Positions 1 to 8,037 of a stretch of DNA of 64,000 bases are shown piece after piece; within the stretch, counting starts at the first letter, position 1; each line of letters begins with the position of its first letter. The notes beneath the pieces are model-generated. The model was not told where the DNA came from, ran no database searches, and saw only the letters and a program-made list of their open reading frames with translations. The stretch comes from Streptomyces brevispora (lineage in GTDB: Bacteria; Actinomycetota; Actinomycetes; Streptomycetales; Streptomycetaceae). Where the stretch lies: NCBI RefSeq assembly GCF_007829885.1, contig NZ_VIWW01000001.1, forward strand, positions 4,402,001 to 4,466,000, read 5' to 3'. Both the position numbers and the translations under genes were made by a program.

Positions 1-2
1 AG

Positions 3-416
3 GCTCTCCAGGCCCTGGATCGCGTGGAGTTGGCCGATCGGGCGGATGACAAGGTCCAGGAACTCTCCGGGGGGCAGCAGCGGCGCGTCGCAGTGGCGCA
101 GGCCCTCGTGCATGACGCAGAGGTCCTTCTCCTCGATGAGCCGACAGCGGGCATGGATCCCCGGCAGCGGCAGGTCTTCCACCAGATTCTCGCCGATCTG
201 TCGAAGGAGGTGCACATCGCTCTCTCCACCCATGACACCTCGGACATCGCCAACTCGTACGACTCAGTCGTAGTTCTGTCGGACGGTCAGGTGCGCTTCT
301 CGGGAACAGTGGTGGACTTCCTTTCCCACGCGAGCGCGACGGCGACATCCGACGAGCAGCGGGCCACCTCCGCTTATCAGGCCTTCATCGAGATCGATGG
401 GGCGATCTCGTGGTGA
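3..416 (+). CDS. ABC transporter ATP-binding protein, 5' part outside the window
   Basis: This is the C-terminal part of an ABC ATPase. The reading frame is open from base 3, so Walker A lies before the window. Visible in order are the signature motif LSGGQ, Walker B LLLDEP with the D-loop following, and the H-loop histidine in LSTHD. The ATPase would power the membrane proteins encoded next. The next gene starts at GTG 410, overlapping this stop, so the two are translationally coupled. The substrate cannot be read from the sequence. The ABC assignment is firm and the exporter role is inference from the two membrane-protein neighbours. Confidence 0.9.
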   Translation, partial: ALQALDRVELADRADDKVQELSGGQQRRVAVAQALVHDAEVLLLDEPTAGMDPRQRQVFHQILADLSKEVHIALSTHDTSDIANSYDSVVVLSDGQVRFSGTVVDFLSHASATATSDEQRATSAYQAFIEIDGAISW

Positions 417-1756
417 ACCGATTCCCCTTTGCTCGGCACTCGGGCGCCATCGGGCTCGGAGCCCCGACGGTGGCTCTGGCCATATACTTCACCGCCTACC
501 AGCCCATGCCGTTCACCGGTGAGGATTCCATCGTCGTGGTCTCGGTGGCCCTGAGGGTCGCCGCGTTGGGAATCGCTTTGGTGGCCGCCTGGGACGCAGG
601 GAGGCTTCGCCAGGCTCGGATCACAGCCGCCCCGTCCAGCCGCCCCCTGCTGCGAATATTTGTCGATGCGATGGCCCCCACCCTGGTCCTGATGATCATC
701 AGCTGGGCGGCGTCCTTCCTGTTCGTGATCAGCTATCTGGGAGGCCCCGCACCAGGGTTCCACGACACCGTTCCAATGGTCCGAAGTCTTGCGATCCCCT
801 TCAGTGCAGTAGCAGTCGGCTTCCTCCTCGGGCTCTCCCTTCCGCCCGTTATCGCCCGCCCCCTTGCGGTGGTGATCACGGCGCTGTGGGTCTTCGTCGC
901 CTATACGCTGGGTATCCCATGGCTGCGGGCGATATCCGGATTCGACATGAGCACTCCGACCTATACGGATGTCGTGGACCGCGCCTACCTCATGGCACCG
1001 GCGATCCTGGCTCTCGGGCTGCTGCTCGGTCTTGTCGCGCTCAGCCTGCTCTCACGTCCGGCGCTGCGCGCCGCCGCCGTGGTCTGCTGTGTCCTCGCGG
1101 GCTTCGGGGCGTCGTATCCTCTGGTGAGTGACGCCCCGCGCTACGCCGACCCCACCGTTCCCCGCACTTGGGCAACGACGTGTGAGCGAACTGCCCCGGT
1201 GATCTGTGTGCCCGGCGAGTTCGCCGACGACATCCCCGCGCTGCACCGCTCCGCTCAACACGCGCTGCCCCGCCTGCGAGAGGTCGGGTTCACCCCACCC
1301 CGGAAGCTGGCCTTCGTCTCGGAGGATCTACCGCTGGCACGCGACACCTGGCGAACCTTCCTCCAGAAGCCGGTGACCCGCCACCGCAGCCGGGCCGTCT
1401 ACGTCAGCGCCTTGGTTCCGACAGGGCTCCACGACTGCCCGGACCTTCCTGATGACTACGTTTATCCGGGGCGCGGAGCCGCTTCCGCCTGGATCGGCCT
1501 GACGGTTGGGATGTCGGAGGCAGAGGCCGCCCGCAGCTACGGACCCAGCGGTGTGTACCGGGCACGCTGGGTGCGCAGCCTCCCCAAGGCGAAGCAGTAC
1601 GCTTGGTACAAGCAGCAGTTGAGTTACCTCGAGTCCTGCGACGAGCAGGTCCACGAGAAGGCCCGGGCGGGGGCCAAGGACGAGAACGAGCGGGGCCGAG
1701 CGCTGGGCCCGCAGTTGGAGGATGCGGCGGACATGGCACCGGGGGTGGACCGTTGA
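410..1756 (+). CDS. multi-pass membrane protein, probable ABC transporter partner
   Basis: A 448-residue protein. The first ~245 residues contain about seven hydrophobic segments, and the remaining ~200 residues are soluble with several Cys (around TTCERTAPVICVPGEF and LESCDEQ), which may form an extracytoplasmic or cytoplasmic domain. I do not recognise the soluble domain. The GTG start (410, or 413) overlaps the stop of the ABC ATPase, and its own stop overlaps the TTG start of the next membrane protein, so these three genes form an operon. By context it is the permease or an accessory subunit of the transporter. No catalytic motif was seen. Confidence 0.7.
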   Translation: MVNRFPFARHSGAIGLGAPTVALAIYFTAYQPMPFTGEDSIVVVSVALRVAALGIALVAAWDAGRLRQARITAAPSSRPLLRIFVDAMAPTLVLMIISWAASFLFVISYLGGPAPGFHDTVPMVRSLAIPFSAVAVGFLLGLSLPPVIARPLAVVITALWVFVAYTLGIPWLRAISGFDMSTPTYTDVVDRAYLMAPAILALGLLLGLVALSLLSRPALRAAAVVCCVLAGFGASYPLVSDAPRYADPTVPRTWATTCERTAPVICVPGEFADDIPALHRSAQHALPRLREVGFTPPRKLAFVSEDLPLARDTWRTFLQKPVTRHRSRAVYVSALVPTGLHDCPDLPDDYVYPGRGAASAWIGLTVGMSEAEAARSYGPSGVYRARWVRSLPKAKQYAWYKQQLSYLESCDEQVHEKARAGAKDENERGRALGPQLEDAADMAPGVDR

Positions 1757-2340
1757 CCCTCTGGGCGCGCGCACGAAGAATCTGGCTGCTGCCTGTGGCC
1801 CTGTTCGCCTGGACGCTCCTCCTTGTGCTCGTGCGCGACGACGTGGCGAAGGTTCCCCAGATCGCCGCGCGGGGCACCTTCTCGATCAAGCTGATGAATT
1901 TCGTCCCGCTCATCCTGTGCATCCCGACGATGTACTGCATGAGCCGGCGCCTCATCGCCACCGAAACCACAGCGGCGCGAGCGGTCGCTGTCGTTGACCG
2001 GCTGGCTCTCCTGCTTCTGGGGGTGAGCGTGGCGGGACTGGGGTTTGCACTCGGGGAGTTCCTGGACATGCCGACAGCGATGGCGGGCGGACGAAACACC
2101 GTCATGGTGCTGGGCCTCGCTCTCCTCGTACACAGCTGGTACGGCCCGATCGCCGGTGGCGCGGCGGCGACCATGTTCGTGATGGTCAGCATTGTCACCG
2201 GCCTGGCGGGAGACCAGAGGCCGTACCCGTGGGCGGTTCTCCTGATGGAGTCCACCAGCGTCGTGGCGGCAGTCGTGGCGGCGGTCAGTTTCACTGCCGG
2301 TCTGATCACGATGTCGTACCGCCGACAGATACCGGGTTGA
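1753..2340 (+). CDS. membrane protein, third gene of the ABC operon
   Basis: About 195 residues with six or so hydrophobic helices, beginning LTLWARARRIWLLPVALF. I chose TTG 1753 as start because it forms a TTGA overlap with the upstream stop. The longer in-frame extension to 1603 lies inside the upstream gene and has a composition typical of an out-of-frame shadow. It probably works with the upstream membrane protein and ATPase. No family was recognised. The gene ends at 2340, right at the edge of a decayed region. Confidence 0.6.
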   Translation: MTLWARARRIWLLPVALFAWTLLLVLVRDDVAKVPQIAARGTFSIKLMNFVPLILCIPTMYCMSRRLIATETTAARAVAVVDRLALLLLGVSVAGLGFALGEFLDMPTAMAGGRNTVMVLGLALLVHSWYGPIAGGAAATMFVMVSIVTGLAGDQRPYPWAVLLMESTSVVAAVVAAVSFTAGLITMSYRRQIPG

Positions 2341-2357
2341 CATGTACCTTGGGCTGA

Positions 2358-2780
2358 AGCCCGAGGATTCTGGCCGTCCCCTACCCGCTGCTGTGCGAGG
2401 AAGAGCCCAAGGCCGGGGACCACAAGGTGGAGCTCTCCGAAAGGTTCGTTGACACGGCGGCGGACGGGGTCCGCGAGTACGTCGTCGCACCTCCGCTGCG
2501 CGCCGAGTTCGACAAGGCCCCCTGTCCCTGGTCAAGAGCGCCGTCACCAAGAAACGCTCGTACGCCGCGTACTTGCACGGCTCGTTCGGCGCCGGTAAAG
2601 GCCACTTCCTGACCGTGCTGCACGCCGTCCTGAACAGCGGCCCGGAGACCCGGGAGAAGGAGCGGCTGGGCCGGCTGGAACCACCGCGACCGGGCCGAGG
2701 CCCTCGTCGACCTCCTCCGCTCCCGCACGGAGGCGGACGGCTGGGCCCTGGACGACCCCCGTTCCGTACCGCTGTCTGCG
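2358..2780 (+). pseudogene. remnant of a PglY/BREX-type phage-resistance ATPase
   Basis: Three consecutive blocks in changing frames read like one broken protein. Frame A (2358-2520) gives VELSERFVDTAADGVREYVV and ends EFDKA. Frame B (2522-2678) gives LSLVKSAVTKKRSYAAYLHG, then SFGAGKGHFLTVLHAVLN. Frame A resumes at 2679 with DRAEALVDLLRSRTEADGW. The pattern 'YAAYLHGSFGSGKSHFM.VLHA' after a short N-terminal region is typical of the large P-loop ATPases of Pgl/BREX-2 phage-resistance systems (PglY-like), from memory of that family. Here the Walker A Ser/Thr is Gly (GAGKG), a frameshift sits in the C run at 2516-2522, and everything after a 7-bp tandem repeat is lost. The family call is an inference; the broken frame is seen directly. 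Confidence 0.55.
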
Positions 2781-2822
2781 GCCTGCGGCCTGCGGCCTGC
2801 GGCCTGCGGCCTGCGGCCTGCG
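2776..2822 (+). repeat. 7-bp tandem repeat (CTGCGGC)
   Basis: CTGCGGC is repeated six times in a row without error (2776-2817), followed by a partial CTGCG. It sits exactly where the phage-resistance ATPase remnant loses recognisable sequence. A unit length not divisible by three changes frame when copies are gained or lost. The bases from here to 2955 contain no gene I can support. Confidence 0.9.
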
Positions 2823-2955
2823 CGAGATCCTTCCCTGGGTGCACCACACAGCCCAATGACTGCGGCGCTGAGGGCGCACGCGTAGACCAGCGCTGTCTGG
2901 AACAGGGCCACAACCTGGTAGAGGTTCAGGCCGTGGCCCCGGCTATGAGGTTGGG

Positions 2956-3480
2956 CTACCGCCATCCGTCCAGGGAGACCTCGGGCCCTTCCGCCAAGTA
3001 GCTGCGTAGTGCGCTGCGGGTCGTCTCCACGAAGTTCTCGGGGATGGCGTCGGCGTCGGTCCATCGGACCTGGGAGTGCTTGCGAGGCTCGCGGTTCTCA
3101 GGTTCGCCGGTCCATTCGTGGGCGGCGAAAACGACGGTGAGGAAACCGCTTGGGGCTTCGACGCCCCAGGCGCCGTGGATGACGTGGGCGATCTTCAAGG
3201 ACTCCGGCTTCACCGTGAGGCCGGTCTCCTCGTAGAGCTCTCGTACGGCGGTCTCGGTGATGGGCTCGCCCGGCTCGCTCTTCCCGGCCGGGAGGTCCCA
3301 CATCCCCTGGGCGAACTTGGCGTTCTCGCTGCGCTGGAGGAGGACGACGCGGTTGGTGGTCTTGTCGTGGACGATGACCGCGGCGACCAGCAGGGTCATG
3401 GATTCGAGCGCCGGCTTCAGGGCCTTCGGCTGGTCGTCGGTCTGCTGGGGCACGGGAATTCCTCTCGTCGGATGGGCCAT
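2956..3480 (-). CDS. NUDIX hydrolase
   Basis: A 174-residue protein carrying a complete NUDIX box. The motif GKSEPGE...REL.EETGL fits GX5EX7REUXEEXGU exactly (about residues 67-89), giving the Mg2+-binding glutamates needed to cleave nucleoside diphosphates linked to another moiety. Sequence before the box (VVLLQRSENAKFAQGMWDLP) matches the mutT-like strand order. The substrate is not predictable; house-cleaning of oxidised nucleotides is one possibility. It begins 8 nt after the stop of the TPR regulator remnant upstream on the same strand and is probably cotranscribed with it. Confidence 0.92.
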   Translation of the reverse strand: MAHPTRGIPVPQQTDDQPKALKPALESMTLLVAAVIVHDKTTNRVVLLQRSENAKFAQGMWDLPAGKSEPGEPITETAVRELYEETGLTVKPESLKIAHVIHGAWGVEAPSGFLTVVFAAHEWTGEPENREPRKHSQVRWTDADAIPENFVETTRSALRSYLAEGPEVSLDGWR

Positions 3481-3488
3481 TGGGCATG

Positions 3489-4367
3489 TTAGGCGAGGGC
3501 TTCACGGGCGCGGCGGGCGAGATCGGCGGCGCCGGGTACCCCGCGTCGCTGGTAGACCGCGAGGGTGGAGCGGATCGAGGTGATCGCCTTGCGGGTGCGG
3601 TCGGAGGTCATGCCCTCCATGAGGATCAGCGCCTGCGTCCAGGCGGCGACGGCCTCATCGGCGCGGTCCTGAGCGGCGAGGCTGTCGCCGAGGTCGGCGT
3701 GGGTGAGCGCGTGGACGCGCTTGTACTTTTCCGGGTCCCAGCGGGTGAGAGCATCCCGGTGCTGCTGCTCGGTACCGACGTGGTCGGCGAGGTCGGTCAG
3801 CGTGCGTGCGGTGTGACTGGCCACCGTGCCCGTGGCGGGGCCGCTCACACGGGAGTAGCTGGGCTGTCGGCCGTCCTCCCGCAGGAGGGCGTCCTCGGCG
3901 GCAAGCAGGGCACGTGCGGCCGACGGGTTCTCATCGGTCGCGGCGTAGGCACGGGCGTGAGTGATGTGAAGGAGGGCTTCGGTCTGGCCGTCGACGCGGT
4001 CGAGACCGCGCCGCAAGGCGGCTTCGACGAGCTCGACGCAGTGGTGGGGCTGTTTGAGACTGAGGGCCTGGTGGGCAAGGGCGCGCATCATCCAGGCGGC
4101 ATGCCCGTGCGGGTCGGCTTCGCAGGCGAGCTGGTAGCCGACCTGGTAGTACCGCTGGGCGGCACCCTCCTGGCAGAGGTCGTGGTGTTTCCACCCGGCC
4201 AGGTAGGCGAGTTCGGAGACGGCTCCGAAGGCGGCCCGCCGTAACGGTCTCGGGGGAAGTTGAGCTTCGGGCGTGCTGGCCTGGCGGCTCGGCTGGTGGG
4301 TGACGAGTGAGGCGTTCGCGAGATGGGTCTCGGCGTAGGCATCGCGCGGCCGCGCGGCCCTTCCCAT
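3489..4367 (-). pseudogene. TPR-rich regulator missing its N-terminal HTH
   Basis: The 292-residue frame is made of helical TPR-like repeats (AWMMRALAHQALSLKQPHHC, RYYQVGYQLACEADPHGHAA). It matches the C-terminal half of the Streptomyces XRE-type regulators that pair an N-terminal helix-turn-helix with TPR repeats. No HTH is present: the frame begins at the left end of a 47-bp inverted repeat (4356-4402), and the sequence beyond belongs to the inserted acetyltransferase cassette. The protein is therefore probably truncated at its 5' end, although an ATG at 4367 could still give a short product. Relatives are often found beside NUDIX genes, as here. Confidence 0.6.
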
Positions 4368-4402
4368 GTCACGGCCCGACGGGGGCGATCATCATGTCCG
4401 CC
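4356..4402 (+). repeat. left inverted repeat of acetyltransferase cassette
   Basis: A 47-nt segment starting GGCCCTTCCCATGTCACGGC. Its reverse complement recurs at 5006-5052 with 42 of 47 identical positions by hand alignment. The pair brackets the GNAT gene, and the outer flank of this copy interrupts the TPR regulator. Confidence 0.85.
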
Positions 4403-4453
4403 GAGGCCGTAAAGCGGTGGACAGCTCTCTGGTGCTGGGCGAGCATCTCCGCG

Positions 4454-5002
4454 ATGAATAACGAACTTCTCTCCGCCCCCAAACGCGTCCGCTTCGTCGA
4501 GCTCAGCGTCAAGGCGCTGCGGGCGCTTGCCGACGGTGACCTGGCTGGCGGCAGCGCCGAGGCCGGGGTCGCCCTTGACGAATACTTCGTGTCTGACCGG
4601 GCCCGCGGGATCTTCGGCTATCGAGCCGACCAGCTCACCGGGGACCCGTCTGTCGCGCCCTGGATCGTGCGGGCCGCGGTGTCCGAGCCGGATGGGGCCG
4701 TCGTCGGCGACGCCGGGTTCCACGGGCCGCCGGACGGGGCTGGCATGGTCGAGGTCGGCTACAGCGTCGTGCCCGGGTACCGCCGCCAGGGCTATGCCCG
4801 CGCGATGCTGGCGGCGTTGCTTGTCAGGGCCGCCGCCGAATCCGGTGTCAGGACCGTGCGGGCCACTATCAGATCCGACAACAACGCTTCCCTGGCCACC
4901 ATCGCGGGCTTCGGTTTCACGCGCGTCGGTGAGCTAGGGAACGAGCGCGACGGGCTCGAGATCGTCTTCGAGGTCCCGGCAGACGCGATTCAAGCCGAGT
5001 AG
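4454..5002 (+). CDS. GNAT-family N-acetyltransferase
   Basis: A protein of about 182 residues. The GNAT fold is supported by EVGYSVVPGYRRQGYARAML, a typical beta4 and acetyl-CoA pyrophosphate-binding loop (Q/R-x-x-G-x-G/A), followed by a helix and the late strand region SDNNASLATIAGFGFTRVGE common in RimJ/RimL-like enzymes. It would transfer an acetyl group from acetyl-CoA to an amine; the substrate is unknown. ATG 4454 was chosen because MNNELLSAPKRVRF begins a sensible N terminus; the longer frame upstream runs through the inverted repeat. The gene lies between 47-bp inverted repeats and between two genes that have lost their 5' ends, so it was probably acquired as a cassette. Confidence 0.85.
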   Translation: MNNELLSAPKRVRFVELSVKALRALADGDLAGGSAEAGVALDEYFVSDRARGIFGYRADQLTGDPSVAPWIVRAAVSEPDGAVVGDAGFHGPPDGAGMVEVGYSVVPGYRRQGYARAMLAALLVRAAAESGVRTVRATIRSDNNASLATIAGFGFTRVGELGNERDGLEIVFEVPADAIQAE

Positions 5003-5005
5003 CAC

Positions 5006-5052
5006 GGCGGATATGGTGATCGTCCCGGTCGGGCCGTGACATGAGAAGGGCC
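5006..5052 (-). repeat. right inverted repeat of acetyltransferase cassette
   Basis: The partner of 4356-4402 in opposite orientation, with five mismatches over 47 nt. It begins 4 nt after the acetyltransferase stop. Its outer end overlaps a second long hairpin (5040-5107) leading into the truncated phosphotransferase. Confidence 0.85.
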
Positions 5053-5107
5053 GCACGGGTTGGGTGAGTTGTGAAGCTGACCTGGGCCCGTGCGGCCTGT
5101 TCTCATG
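5040..5107 (+). repeat. long hairpin at the cassette's right border
   Basis: Left arm 5040-5059 (CATGAGAAGGGCCGCACGGG) pairs with right arm 5087-5107, with one or two imperfections around the centre of the stem. The loop is about 27 nt. It could act as a terminator for the acetyltransferase or be a remnant of a mobile-element end. The right arm runs into the possible start codons of the next frame. Confidence 0.7.
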
Positions 5108-5752
5108 GACGACCTCGGCACCCCCGTACGGGACGCAGACGACCTCGACGGTGTCGCCGCCGCCGTGATGCTCCATGCCGCCCGCCCTGCGGGTGGTCTG
5201 CCCCTCCTCGACGGGGCGGGCCTCGCGGCCCTGCCCGGCCGAGCCCTCAATCACCTCCAGCGGCTACGGAAAGCCGACCGCTGGACGGACTGCGACGACA
5301 TCGAGACCGCACTGGGGAAGATCTCCGCCGCGGCCGAGGCCCGCGTCCAGGGTGCGACGCTCGACCCGTTCGGCTGGGTCCACTCCGAGTTCCACCCCAC
5401 GAGCGTCCACATCGGGGAGAACGGCTGGCACCTCCTCGACTTCGCACGCGCCTTCACCGGACCCGGCCTGATCGACCTCGCCTCCTACCACGGCACCACC
5501 GACGTACCGAGCCCCTTCCGCATGCGGGTGTTCCTGGAGCAGTACGTCACCGCAGGCGGTCATGAAGACGCCCTCGCCGCCCGGGGCGGCCTCGCCGCAG
5601 AGGCATGGGCCCTGGGCTGGCACCGCATGTGGGCCGTGGAGTGGTTCATGGAGCAGGCCATCCGCTGGATCAACGACCCGGCCAAGGATCCCGCGTACAT
5701 CCCCGTCGTCCGCCGCCACCTGGGCGACGTGGTCCAACTCCTGGAGGTCTAG
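5090..5752 (+). pseudogene. phosphotransferase (APH-like) lacking its N-lobe
   Basis: This is the C-terminal lobe of an aminoglycoside-phosphotransferase-like kinase. HSEFHPTSVHI occupies the place of the catalytic loop HGDxxxxN, and LLDFARAFTGPGLIDLASYH carries the metal-binding Asp and the downstream helix. The frame is only 220 residues, and the ATP-binding N-lobe with its beta-strand lysine is absent. The frame begins inside the hairpin beside the acetyltransferase cassette, so loss of the 5' end is the simplest reading. The catalytic-loop Asp is Glu here; I believe a Streptomyces subfamily shares this, so it may not itself be damage. Confidence 0.6.
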
Positions 5753-5893
5753 GTCCGTACTTCGCAGGCCGTTCGTACAGGTCTGTAGTTGGCCAGTCTG
5801 AGCGTCCCCGTTGGACAGCACTTTCGCGTCTCAGCGCCGGGGATGGCCCCGCCGGTAGAGTCGCTCCGAGGAGAGCGCTGATCTGGGGGACTC

Positions 5894-6625
5894 ATGACGG
5901 CAGCGGATGCACCGCCCATCGTCTTGGTACACGGGACGCGGTTCAGCGCGGGACAGTGGAGCCCGCAGCTCACCGCACTTCAAGAGGACTTCCCGGTAGC
6001 CGCCGTTGACCTACCAGGCCACGGCGCCCGCTCTGCTCAACCATGGAGCCTGAACGCGGCGACGGAGATCATCGCTTCCGCGGTGGACTCGCTCGACCGC
6101 GGGCCGGCTCTGGTCGTCGGGCACTCGCTCGGCGGATACGCCTCACTGGAGTTCGCGCGGCGCTGCCCGGAGCAGCTGCGCGGGCTGGTCCTTGCGGGGG
6201 CCAGCGCCTCAACTTGTGGCCCGTGGGCAACGCCGTATCGGTGGGTCGCCGGGCTCGTCCCTCGCATGCCGGCGGATCGGTTGGCCCGGTGGAACGACCG
6301 GTTGCTGCGCCGGCTCTATCCTCCCGGGGTGGTGGAGGCGACCATCCGCTCTGGCTACGCCTTCCACACTCTGCCGGCCGCATGGGGCGAGGTGCTGGGC
6401 CGCTTCGACGCGGGTGCGATGCGTCATGTGGCGGCTCCCGTGCTCATCCTGAACGGCGAGAAGGACACCGTCTTCCGGTCCGGCGAGATGGACTTCGTCC
6501 GCGCGCATCCGCACGCCCGCGTCGAGTTGATCCCGCGGGCAGGACATCTCGCGAACTTTGACGATCCAGATGCTTTCACCGAAGCCGTCCGCCGCTTCGC
6601 CCGGCATCTACCTGTTCGCAGCTGA
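5894..6625 (+). CDS. alpha/beta hydrolase
   Basis: A 243-residue alpha/beta-hydrolase fold enzyme. After the first strand comes the oxyanion motif VLVHGTRF; the nucleophile elbow is GHSLGGYASLEF (Ser near residue 78); the acid is the Asp in LNGEKDTVF; and the catalytic His is in RAGHLANFD. Length and motif spacing match esterases and haloperoxidase-like hydrolases, with a small cap domain between. The substrate is unknown. A strong ribosome site (GGGGGA) lies just before ATG 5894. The gene is monocistronic, and the 140 nt upstream show nothing beyond a likely promoter. Confidence 0.9.
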   Translation: MTAADAPPIVLVHGTRFSAGQWSPQLTALQEDFPVAAVDLPGHGARSAQPWSLNAATEIIASAVDSLDRGPALVVGHSLGGYASLEFARRCPEQLRGLVLAGASASTCGPWATPYRWVAGLVPRMPADRLARWNDRLLRRLYPPGVVEATIRSGYAFHTLPAAWGEVLGRFDAGAMRHVAAPVLILNGEKDTVFRSGEMDFVRAHPHARVELIPRAGHLANFDDPDAFTEAVRRFARHLPVRS

Positions 6626-6722
6626 GTGCGCCAGAGTCAGGTCCACCAGGGCTGCCCGAGCGCAGTGGGACCGCGAACGCGCAGGCTGGCCACATCGCGT
6701 GCTCACTGGCCAACGGTGGTGT

Positions 6723-7848
6723 TCAGGTTTCTGGCCAGCGGGGGTGTGTGGGTTCCAGGCCGAGGAGGTCGAGGAGGTGGAGCTGGATGCCTCGGGTGAT
6801 GGCGATGACGGGTGGGTCGGTGGCGCTGCCGACCCGTAGCCGCAGGTCGGACAGGTGGTAGAGGATCATCCGGCCGGTGGGCCGCACTTTCTGGCTGCCC
6901 GGATACAGCCCCTGCATCTTCTGCTCGCCTCCCAGTGTTCTGCGGACCTGGCGTTCGATGAGGCAGAACAGCAGCAGGGCCAGGCAGATCACGGTGATCA
7001 GTGCGGCGACGCGTTTGTTGTCCTGTACGAAGATGGGGGTGACGGCCAGCGGGCCCTTGAAGTCGCCGTATCGGCGCTCGACCGTGCCCTGGCCTTTGTG
7101 GCGGCGTAGTACATCGCTGGGATCGGTCTGTTCGGGGGTGAGGGTGGTCAGCAGCGCGTACCAGCCGTCGACGGCGGCCTCGGCCTGGAGCACGTCCTGG
7201 TCGAAGTGCCAGGACAGGGCGGGCCGTCCGGTTTCGTCCGTGGTGATCTGGGTGCACAGGCAGCCGGAGACCCGGCGGGTGCGGGTGATCACGCCGAGGC
7301 GTGCGGCGATCTCCTCGGCGGTGTTGTAGTAGCGGCCGCCGGTCGAGTGCTGGAGCTTGTCGAGGTCCTCGCGGGCCTTGGCCAGGCGTTTCTCGCGGGC
7401 CCGCTGCTGGCCTTTGGCGTTGCCGGTGGAGTGCACCAGGATCCGGCGTACCTCGAGCGGGGGATCGTTCTTGTGGGGCCCGGTCAGCAGGTGGATGTCT
7501 TCCAGGACCCGGTAGGTCTCGCGTTCTGCGGCGGGGGTGTCCTCGTAGCGGGCCGGGGTGTAGTCCACGACGGTGGCCGCATCGAGGTCGAGGGCGGCGT
7601 AGATGGCGTCGTCGACCTTGGAAGCGGGGGCCGGGGCGATGAAATCGGTCCCGGCCTTGATCAGGGCAGCCACGTTGCCGTAGGAGATCAGCTTGGAGTC
7701 GGCGATCAGCAAGAACTCCTTCGGTCCGGCCATCGCGCGCAGAGCGTTCATGGTGCCGGTGATCTGGGAGATCTCCGCGGCTCCGCCGTCGATGACGCGG
7801 GACAGCAGCGGGATGCCGCCGTCGCCGGTCACCGCCAGGCCGGTCTGC
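6723..7848 (-). pseudogene. IS1634-like transposase, N-terminus missing
   Basis: 369 residues of a DDE transposase. GDGGIPLLSRVIDGG and the following SQI...M segment, LLIADSKLIS (with a catalytic-type Asp), the long insertion domain, and VERRYGDFKGPLAV near the end are characteristic of IS1634-type elements (family from memory). Intact members are roughly 500 residues or more; here about 150-170 N-terminal residues are absent and the frame is closed by a stop just outside 7848. The break abuts a fragment of an unrelated XRE regulator, so the element was cut by a later rearrangement. I could not identify terminal inverted repeats. Confidence 0.75.
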
Positions 7849-7874
7849 TCTACAGCGAAGGCAACGTGGCGGGC

Positions 7875-8027
7875 CGCGTGGCCCTGGAGCGCGGGGTCAG
7901 AGGGTGGAGCACGACCGAGCTGGCCGAGCGGGTGACCAGAGCGGGCGTGAAGATGAACCAGACGGCTGTGTGGCGCATCGAGAACGGCTCACCGCGCCGC
8001 CGGATCAACCTCGACGAGGCGCTCGCC
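7875..8027 (+). pseudogene. XRE-family HTH fragment
   Basis: About 50 codons encode a recognisable Xre helix-turn-helix: GWSTTELAERVTRAGVKMNQ followed by TAVWRIENGSPRRRINLDEA. This matches the N-terminal DNA-binding domain of Streptomyces XRE regulators. Neither the beginning nor the downstream sensor part is present, and the next recognisable sequence, in another frame from 8038, is an integrase. It is a leftover piece between two broken mobile-element genes. Confidence 0.65.
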
Positions 8028-8037
8028 TATACCAGCG

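Noticed and set aside
2381..3064. minus-strand frame with a hydrophobic stretch around 2840-2950
   Set aside because: It overlaps the NUDIX gene end and the ATPase relic, and the rest of the frame is Arg/Gly-rich noise.
5247..5821. open frames antisense to the phosphotransferase remnant
   Set aside because: Arg/Ser-rich shadow frames without motifs or ribosome sites.
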